From Trichomonas tenax (lineage: Eukaryota; Parabasalia; Trichomonadida; Trichomonadidae): DNA of 12,856 nt. A program made the translations under genes and the position numbers. Below are positions 7,033-12,856 of this stretch, one piece after another. Below the pieces are notes generated by a model. It searched no databases. It worked only from the letters and a program-made list of their open reading frames with translations, and was not told the DNA's origin. Location: NCBI GenBank assembly GCA_023091735.1, contig JALKBU010001308.1:1-12856 (forward strand), read 5' to 3'. The first letter of the stretch is position 1; each line of letters starts with the position of its first letter.

Positions 7033-9537
7033 ATGCTTCAACTTTTCATTTGCGTTGCTGCAAGTGAAGACTTCATTCTCAACGACCATTGGGCCAGAGG
7101 TGGCTCCAGTGCGTTTACGCACGTTTATGATGACCAAGGAGGAAATTTTGTTCATACAGGAACAGAAGACTTCGAAATACAGACAACTCAGTCGATGCCT
7201 GTCACTACAGGCCAAGGGTACTACTTTAAGACTCAACTTGCTGTCACAGGATCAAAAAATTCTAGAATTTATTTTTCTTATCGCGGTTCTGATGCATCGG
7301 GTAATAAATACTACAAGACTCCCTCTGTACTGTTCACCGATAGAAGTGGAGAGTTTGTTAACTATGAAGTTCCATTTTTTATTTCAAAATCACATATTGT
7401 AAACATCGTTCCACGTATATCTGGTTATGGACCGATCAATGTCACATATAAGATCGTTTCGATAACAAAAGGACCAACTTTTGATTATGATCCAAATCTC
7501 TCAGATCAAGTCATTGAAACTGACAAAATAAAGCTGACTTTCAACATCACCAACTTCAAGTTCCAGATATACGACAAAATATCTAAGCGAACACATTATC
7601 AAGGGACTTCATACATGGGGCAACACGTTATTCCTTCAATTAATCGAAACGGAAATACAATGAATATCACAGTAATGAAGAAAACGAATTTCCATATTAC
7701 GTACATTACATTTACAGTTAAAGACAATGAAGTTCGTATTGAGATGCAACAAGATCATGATAAACCAATAGAATATCAATATCCAACGTATATGATAACA
7801 GAATATACCGATAGTTTAATCATTCCACACAGTGAAGGTGTAATCATTCCTATCAGCCATAATCTTAACTTCAACCGTAGCTTCACTTGTGCCGCAGGTG
7901 GTGCCCTTGCTATGCAATTCATTTCAGCAGCCAGATATGATGAAAGCGGCGCTGGTAAAGAAGGGTACATCATGATCATTGAAACACCCGATGATGCAAC
8001 TGTTTCGATCCGTAAAATAGGAACTGAATGCCAGTATGAAGTCCAATACGCTTATTGGAAACCACAGAAAGGCGGAGTTTTTGGTTACAATAGAATCGTC
8101 AAATATGTCATCTTCAGCGATGGCGGTCACGTTTCTGCAGCTAAAGCATATAAAGATTTCGTCACAAGCATTGGCCGCCGTGTCACATTCTTGCAAAAGG
8201 CTGAGAAGTATCCTGCTTTATTAGAGACATACAAGAAACTTCAAGGTGCGCCAAACATTTGGATGATGTGGGGGTATGAAAACGTTTATAAAGAGATGAA
8301 AGAAACATTCAAGTGGACCAATATTTTAGCATCAGAGACAAATGGAAAGTTTGTTGATTGGGCAAAGGAAAACGGAATTGTTCCATCAAGATATGATATA
8401 TATCAAGATGCCATTGATCCAGCACGTAAGGAAGATTTCAATTGGAATAGAGACTATGTTGATGATGCGTATGCCAACGACGAACTGGTGTTGAATGAAG
8501 ATGGAACTAGAAGAAAAGGATGGGGTGTGTATCCAAAGAACGGAGGTCCAATGGAATATTGCGATGTCGTTTCAGACAAGTTCTGGCCGGAGTACATAAA
8601 AAAGAAAGTCAATCAGGAAATGCAGAATGGCACCACAAGGCTGGCAAGGTTCATTGATGCAGCAACAGATGCAGAATGGTATGAAGATTACCATCCAACA
8701 CATCCATCGAACAAGACTCTTTCCAAGCATCAGAGATATGTTGCACTTGAAACTCTCCATAAAGTATTCGGTCTTGTTGTCGGTAGTGAAACAGGTCATG
8801 ATAGTGCTGTTGGTGAATGCGATTACTTCGAAGGCATGATGTCACTACCAATGTATAGAACGGACGACCCAGGAAGAAACACGACTCAAATTATCATGAA
8901 TCCAATTGAGAGAGTTGTTAAATTCCAGGTTGGCGAAAGATACAGAGTTCCACTTTGGGAATTGGTTTATCACGATTGCGTCATTGCTTATTGGTATTGG
9001 GGTGACTACAACAACAAATTCCCAACGCTTTGGCACAAGAGAGATCTCTTCAATGCTTTGTATGGTGTTCCTCCAATGTACTTCATCACACCATCAACAT
9101 GGAAATCCATCAAAGCTCAAGTCAATGCAAGCTATTACATTGCCACTGAAACAGCTAAGCAGACAATGTTCTCTGAGATGATCGATCACAAAATCCTTAC
9201 AAGTGACTGGACAGTCCAACAATGCATCTTCAGCAATGGCGTTAGATCCACAATTAACTTTGGTTCTTCCGATTACAAGATGTCAGAAGGTTATATTGTA
9301 AAAGCAAATTCATCACATGTTGATATCATCAAACTTCCTCCATCAGAATCACCATCAGCAAATGACCCAGAAAAAAGCAAAGAAGGATTTCAGAAATCAA
9401 AGACTATTATAATAGTTGCTGTTGTCTGTGCTATTGTTATCATTGCAATATGCGCCATTGCAACTATTTTTATTTACAAGAAGTGCCATCACAACACCAA
9501 AAAAGAAGAAGCAGATGAATCTGAGATGAGAGTATAA
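7033..9537 (+). CDS. membrane-anchored GH101/GH129-like glycosidase
   Basis: The 834-residue product starts with a short hydrophobic signal peptide (MLQLFICVAA, cleavage likely near residue 10). An in-frame stop at 7009 and no intervening ATG support this start. Residues about 12-130 look like a carbohydrate-binding-type beta domain and 150-370 like a galactose-mutarotase-type beta-sandwich. Residues about 400-720 look like a TIM barrel: WMMWGYENVY, then FIDAATD (Asp542 and Asp546) and VVGSETGHD (Glu586). An Asp and a Glu on successive strands match the nucleophile and acid/base layout of GH101/GH129/DUF5696 enzymes, which remove N-acetylgalactosamine or core 1 glycans from mucins. That assignment is by pattern, not by search. 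Several N-glycosylation sequons occur. A 25-residue membrane helix (791-815) precedes a 19-residue tail rich in Lys and Glu, giving a type I surface protein. A host-mucin role would suit a mucosal parasite but is inference. Confidence 0.8.
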   Translation: MLQLFICVAASEDFILNDHWARGGSSAFTHVYDDQGGNFVHTGTEDFEIQTTQSMPVTTGQGYYFKTQLAVTGSKNSRIYFSYRGSDASGNKYYKTPSVLFTDRSGEFVNYEVPFFISKSHIVNIVPRISGYGPINVTYKIVSITKGPTFDYDPNLSDQVIETDKIKLTFNITNFKFQIYDKISKRTHYQGTSYMGQHVIPSINRNGNTMNITVMKKTNFHITYITFTVKDNEVRIEMQQDHDKPIEYQYPTYMITEYTDSLIIPHSEGVIIPISHNLNFNRSFTCAAGGALAMQFISAARYDESGAGKEGYIMIIETPDDATVSIRKIGTECQYEVQYAYWKPQKGGVFGYNRIVKYVIFSDGGHVSAAKAYKDFVTSIGRRVTFLQKAEKYPALLETYKKLQGAPNIWMMWGYENVYKEMKETFKWTNILASETNGKFVDWAKENGIVPSRYDIYQDAIDPARKEDFNWNRDYVDDAYANDELVLNEDGTRRKGWGVYPKNGGPMEYCDVVSDKFWPEYIKKKVNQEMQNGTTRLARFIDAATDAEWYEDYHPTHPSNKTLSKHQRYVALETLHKVFGLVVGSETGHDSAVGECDYFEGMMSLPMYRTDDPGRNTTQIIMNPIERVVKFQVGERYRVPLWELVYHDCVIAYWYWGDYNNKFPTLWHKRDLFNALYGVPPMYFITPSTWKSIKAQVNASYYIATETAKQTMFSEMIDHKILTSDWTVQQCIFSNGVRSTINFGSSDYKMSEGYIVKANSSHVDIIKLPPSESPSANDPEKSKEGFQKSKTIIIVAVVCAIVIIAICAIATIFIYKKCHHNTKKEEADESEMRV

Positions 9538-9555
9538 TATTTGATGATCTTGCTA

Positions 9556-9571
9556 TTTGATTTTTATCAAA
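9556..9571. other. small hairpin after the glycosidase-like gene
   Basis: TTTGAT at 9556-9561 pairs with ATCAAA at 9566-9571 around TTTT. It lies 19 bp past the stop codon and just before the AATAAA at 9587, so it would form in the 3' untranslated region of the message. Confidence 0.4.
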
Positions 9572-9586
9572 AGTATTTTAAGATCT

Positions 9587-9592
9587 AATAAA
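9587..9592 (+). terminator. candidate polyadenylation signal AATAAA
   Basis: AATAAA, which contains the trichomonad UAAA signal, lies 50 bp after the stop codon of the membrane glycosidase-like gene. Position and sequence both fit. No transcript evidence is available. Confidence 0.45.
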
Positions 9593-9763
9593 TCATCACG
9601 ATTTTATCCTTTTTTGAGTTAATTCATCTTCTCGTCAAAGTGAGGCATGGGTTTATTGATTTTTCAAAAAGTGTCGGTTTAAGGTGTTTTTCATTGATTT
9701 TGCATGTAAAACAACGTATTTTACACCATTTTTTTTCACTATTTTCATTGTTTTCAATTTATG

Positions 9764-10121
9764 GTTCCTAGTTCCTGGTTCCTCCCTGGGTCATTTAGTA
9801 TAAAAACATTTTTTGGTTCAGCTTTTTATGTTCAGCTATGAAACTCATAAATGACAAGCGCAGACGTTAAAAATTAATGAATTCATTGATGAAATCAGGG
9901 GGAGCCAAATGTAATGCACTATTATTTTTGCCATTAATGTGTAAATAAAGCAACCGCTCGAATTCAGGCACCCACTATTTTCGGCGGGGTCACTTTTGAT
10001 GTGACCATTATTTTGTGTACAAAACATTAAAAATTAACGAGTTCACGTCAATAATCGCAAAGTGCAAAAGTTGAACCAAAATATATAGTAAAAATAAATG
10101 AGTTTTAAACGAACTAGGAAC
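9764..10121. repeat. divergent inverted repeat, possible old MITE
   Basis: GTTCCTAGTTC at 9764-9774 is exactly inverted at 10111-10121. Moving inward, TCATTTA at 9791-9797 is inverted at 10095-10101. After an equal 13-base gap, TTTTGGTTCAGCTTTT at 9811-9826 is inverted at 10066-10081 with one mismatch. Three ordered blocks on both arms indicate a real but diverged inverted repeat of about 60 bp enclosing roughly 240 bp. The right arm runs on into GCACTTTGCGATTATTGAC (reverse complement of 10047-10065), which resembles the arms of the 473-1137 element. The interior holds a perfect hairpin, GGTCAC/GTGACC, at 9988-10006. Confidence 0.6.
9874..9920 (+). repeat. 47-bp direct repeat, copy A
   Basis: This block matches 11391-11437 in the same orientation at 42 of 47 positions without gaps. 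It starts TTAATGAATTCATTGATGAA and ends GTAATGCACT. It contains the perfect palindrome AATGAATTCATT at 9877-9888. It lies inside the 9764-10121 inverted repeat. Confidence 0.75.
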
Positions 10122-10569
10122 GCCAGAAACTCATCACTTTTAAAAATAATTTTGATTTTTATTTTTTCCTGTCGACATTAAAAATTAAGTCCCGACTTGC
10201 ATCTGATGTAAACTATTCAAAAATATAACCTTATGAGATGAAATTTTACTTTTGCAGGAGGCTTAGAGAAACCTGGTGTGAATTTGAATACAAAATTTTA
10301 TATACCATGCTACTTCTATGTATATGCTAGATATCTGCGGTATCAGATTTTGATAATTTCATAATTGTTTTCAACTCAAAAAAATTCGCAAAATTCGAGT
10401 TCTGATGAATTATTTTAACCTTATTTTGCACAGCCCAAACTGATCGATATTTCATGATTTTCTTTGTTGGCAAACAACTAGATTTTTTTTGGATCGGTGT
10501 ATACATAGGAGATATCTTCTAAATCCTATTATTTATCTGAGAAATAGAAGGTCGAATTATGCTGAAAAA

Positions 10570-11390
10570 GCCGAGACTTGCATGATAAAGTGATATGTCT
10601 GAAAAGGACATTTATGCCAAAATAAGCACACAAAACACATTTTGTTAATGTGTTTTATCTATTTTATCAACAAAAATCATCAATTTATGATGAATACAAT
10701 TGTTCAAAAATTGAAGTGTTTCTACGTGAGCTCTTACGAATCTATTATGCAATTTAGATACCAACTGTAAGCTTGCTAACTCTCAACATTGTTTTGTTAA
10801 TAAAAATAGAAAAACAACAATTTTTTCAATGTTCAGCTGATTTTTCATAAGATAATCCGATATGGATATACAAAATGAGCATGCAGCAGTCGGAATTTTT
10901 GATTTATATGCTTATTTCAGTTGGTGAATACAAGGTGTGGAACTCTTTATTTTCAAAACATTTTGGGTTGAAACTTTGGGCATAGTAACTATATGCATAT
11001 AGAAATAATGCATGCATGGATCCCAAGTCTAAACAGTATCCCGAGATATGAAGCAATAAAGTCCATTATTGATAACCTTATTTTAGCGGACAGTTTTCAC
11101 TGTATTTAAACACTGAACAGAGCGTTTTATCATTTTCAAAGGAGCAGTACTACTAACAAAAATCCAGAAATAATGTATTTATTGAGTGATTTAGTCTTGG
11201 TTATTTATACATCAAAATGATAATTTCGTAATAAAACTAACATTGTTGAAATATTCGCATTTATAAATAATTTCACTTAAATTGGCTATGCTATTTGTTC
11301 CACATTAAGAAAAAGTCAGTTTTCTATAGTAGAAGGAAAAACCATCAAAAAATTTAAGGTGAATTATCACTTTTTCATGCAAGTCTGGCC
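10570..11390. repeat. inverted repeat pair enclosing about 820 bp
   Basis: Bases 10570-10595 and the reverse complement of 11365-11390 match at 23 of 26 positions; the shared core is AGACTTGCATGA followed by AAAGTGATA. The right arm abuts copy B of the 47-bp direct repeat exactly. A partial copy (GACTTGCAT) occurs at 10194-10202. This could be a further non-autonomous element with short termini. No coding sequence is visible inside, and no target duplication was recognised. Confidence 0.5.
10632..10656. other. perfect 10-bp hairpin
   Basis: AAAACACATT at 10632-10641 pairs perfectly with AATGTGTTTT at 10647-10656 around the loop TTGTT. It lies just inside the left arm of the 10570-11390 inverted pair. 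No function is suggested. Confidence 0.55.
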
Positions 11391-11437
11391 TTAATGAGTT
11401 CATTGATGAAATCAAGCTGAGCCAAAAGTAATGCACT
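11391..11437 (+). repeat. 47-bp direct repeat, copy B
   Basis: This is the partner of 9874-9920, with five substitutions and no gaps. It begins at the base immediately after the right arm of the 10570-11390 inverted repeat. Spacing between the two copies is 1517 bp. After both copies the sequence becomes AT-rich with a GTAAATAAA-like stretch. Confidence 0.75.
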
Positions 11438-12189
11438 CATAAATTATTTCAAAAATGACATGTAAAAATAAATGTAAATAAATAATGTTAAACATCATTT
11501 TAATCATAAAAGAATAAAGAATGATCACATATATGATAGCAAAAAGTGAAATCATACGCATAAGATGTCGACAGGTATCATTTGTTCGGAAAATTGCGGA
11601 CAATATCGAAAAAAGGCTGATACTCTTAACCTTATTTTTAAAAACTTTTCGGGCTAATAAAATGCTTCTTATTATTGAATTGGATTATAGTAATATTTTA
11701 AAACAATGATATAATTAACAACAACATAGAGCGAAATATTATTATACATTAGTTAGGCATAGATCTGATTTTTGTTGAAAATATATTCAATTTACACAAA
11801 AAATCAAAATTTTCCCAAGCTTTGAAATAATCATGCATTTTATATCATGTAATATATGTTATGATATTTCATTTAATTATCACATATGCAAAAAAATGCT
11901 ATTTTTATAACTTTGAAATATTGGCAAGCCACAAGCCAAAGATTAAGATACTGGATTACCATAGCTTGACTAACATAACTTCTCGTGATACATTTTGTTT
12001 TTTCAAAACTGCAGTCAATAAAATGGTATTTAATCATAATGTTTTTTGATTTTCGAGTATGCGGTTACTGTATTCGTTATCAATATCCATTTTAATATTA
12101 GTTTCGAAAAGATAATTTATTCAACATAATCAAACAGTGATTCTGCTTCAATTTATACAGTCATGAATGGACACTTATACTGAAAGTTA

Positions 12190-12647
12190 TTAAAGTTCCC
12201 TGAGATATATTGAAGTTCGCCGTAAAAATTCCAATAAAGATATGTCAAAAATTTCTGGTGTAATGGGTAATTTGGCATTTGGACGATTATCAGTAGAAAG
12301 ATCTCTTCTCACACCTATCATAAAATCAAGGAAATCTTGATCAAAATTGAAATCCTGAAAATTTGGATCTGATTTTATCATTTCTTTGGTTAAATGTCGG
12401 AAACCAGCAAGGAAGCTTTGCATGTAAGAATATGTAGTTGTGGTTTTTCTCTGATATATTGATCAATAAAAACAAAGATTTTTTCCTTGGTTAGTGGAAA
12501 TGGTTCCATATCCGGAAAATATGAAGCGACATGGTGTTAATATGTGTTGAGGATTTCTTGGTATTTCTTTTGTGTGGAAGATGCACGAGAATGTGAGGCT
12601 CTTTGCATTGCTGATGTGAAAATAGCGTTAATATTCGTGGCCTGCAT
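12190..12647 (-). pseudogene. tyrosine recombinase-like gene, broken
   Basis: Reading leftwards, an ATG at 12647 opens a frame with a Ser-rich start and STQKKYQEILNTY. A TAA interrupts it at 12539-12537. The same frame then continues through FPDMEPFPLTKEKIFVFIDQ, and a frameshift near 12425-12445 moves to the frame ending at 12190 (SYMQSFLAGFRHL, then IGVRRDL and AKLPITPEIFD). A helix pair, a PLT..KI..FI segment, the Y..S/F..GFRHL helix and an LPITPEI linker match the core-binding domain and start of the catalytic domain of tyrosine recombinases of the Crypton/DIRS/Ngaro kind. The catalytic R-H-R-Y part is missing or decayed left of 12190. Assignment is by pattern only. It lies beside polymerase debris on the same strand, so it may come from the same or a nested mobile element. 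Confidence 0.55.
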
Positions 12648-12692
12648 TTTAAACTGTGGTGTTGTCAAAAATTTGAAATAAAAATAGTCTTT

Positions 12693-12856
12693 CTAATTTT
12701 GTCTGAAACTAAGATAAAAGAATAAGCTATTTAAAATTAATTTGACGATTTCCTGTAGTGGGTTTCCTTCCTTCTTATATCTCAGTCTCAACTCGAAAAG
12801 TCTTTTTATTTCATCTCTGATCCTGTAATCTCTTTTTTCATCGTAATAATATCCTT
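12693..12856 (-). pseudogene. Polinton/Maverick-type DNA polymerase B fragment
   Basis: The minus strand, read from 12854, gives 53 residues before a TAG at 12695-12693. They include FELRLRYKKEGNPLQEIVK and then LILNSL. This is motif B of protein-primed family B DNA polymerases (K...NSLYG), the form carried by Polintons/Mavericks, which are abundant in trichomonads. The invariant YG after NSL is absent: the frame continues as unrelated residues from about 12722. So the gene is cut inside motif B by a deletion or insertion, and the rest of the palm, thumb and motif C are not found to the left. The 5' part lies beyond the window and its state is unknown. Confidence 0.75.

Larger units (their letters stand above)
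9538..12189. other. 2.6-kb gene desert with scattered repeats
   Basis: No protein-coding gene could be supported in this AT-rich stretch. Open frames such as 9845-10027, 11412-11603, 11521-11709 and 11861-12049 are short and have no recognisable motif. What it does hold is repeat structure: inverted repeats at 9764-10121 and 10570-11390, a 47-bp direct repeat pair, several hairpins, short GGTTCCT units (9763-9789), and four copies of TAACCTTAT on the plus strand. The picture fits old, decayed mobile elements. Confidence 0.65.

Noticed and set aside
9538..12856. tRNA, rRNA or CRISPR-like arrays
   Set aside because: No T-loop GGTTCRANNCC context with a cloverleaf, no rRNA-like conserved stretch, and repeats are not regularly spaced.

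Overview
The window looks like nuclear DNA of a parabasalid protist, most likely Trichomonas or a close relative. The reasons are AT-rich spacers, long intronless genes in the standard code, very short 5' leaders, a decayed protein kinase gene, and Polinton/Maverick-type DNA polymerase debris. This assignment is inference; no taxonomic marker gene is present.

Layout. Bases 1-1157 hold no recognisable gene but carry two inverted-repeat structures. The larger is a 665-bp element with 52-bp arms (473-1137) that ends 20 bp before the next ATG. Bases 1158-4982 encode a 1274-residue CARMIL-like protein: a PH-like N-terminus, leucine-rich repeats, then a long acidic/basic tail with about twelve KPPPKKPEPKK-type units. 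Bases 5279-6572 are a protein kinase pseudogene broken by a deletion, a 5-bp duplication, a 1-bp insertion and stops. Bases 7033-9537 encode an 834-residue type I membrane protein whose ectodomain resembles GH101/GH129-type alpha-N-acetylgalactosaminidases; a surface mucin glycosidase is the best guess.

Bases 9538-12189 are a gene desert rich in repeats: a divergent inverted repeat (9764-10121), a 47-bp direct repeat pair 1.5 kb apart, a second inverted pair (10570/11390), hairpins, and a recurring TAACCTTAT motif. The right edge, on the minus strand, holds a broken tyrosine-recombinase-like gene (12190-12647) and the motif B region of a Polinton-type protein-primed DNA polymerase (12693 to the edge), cut off inside its NSLYG motif.

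The two intact genes share the plus strand, but nothing suggests a joint pathway. One looks cytoskeletal (actin/membrane linkage), the other cell-surface. The rest of the window records mobile-element insertion and decay. I found no convincing new multi-gene system. The most useful leads are the element forming the LRR gene's promoter region, the family of related inverted repeats, and the recombinase/polymerase debris.
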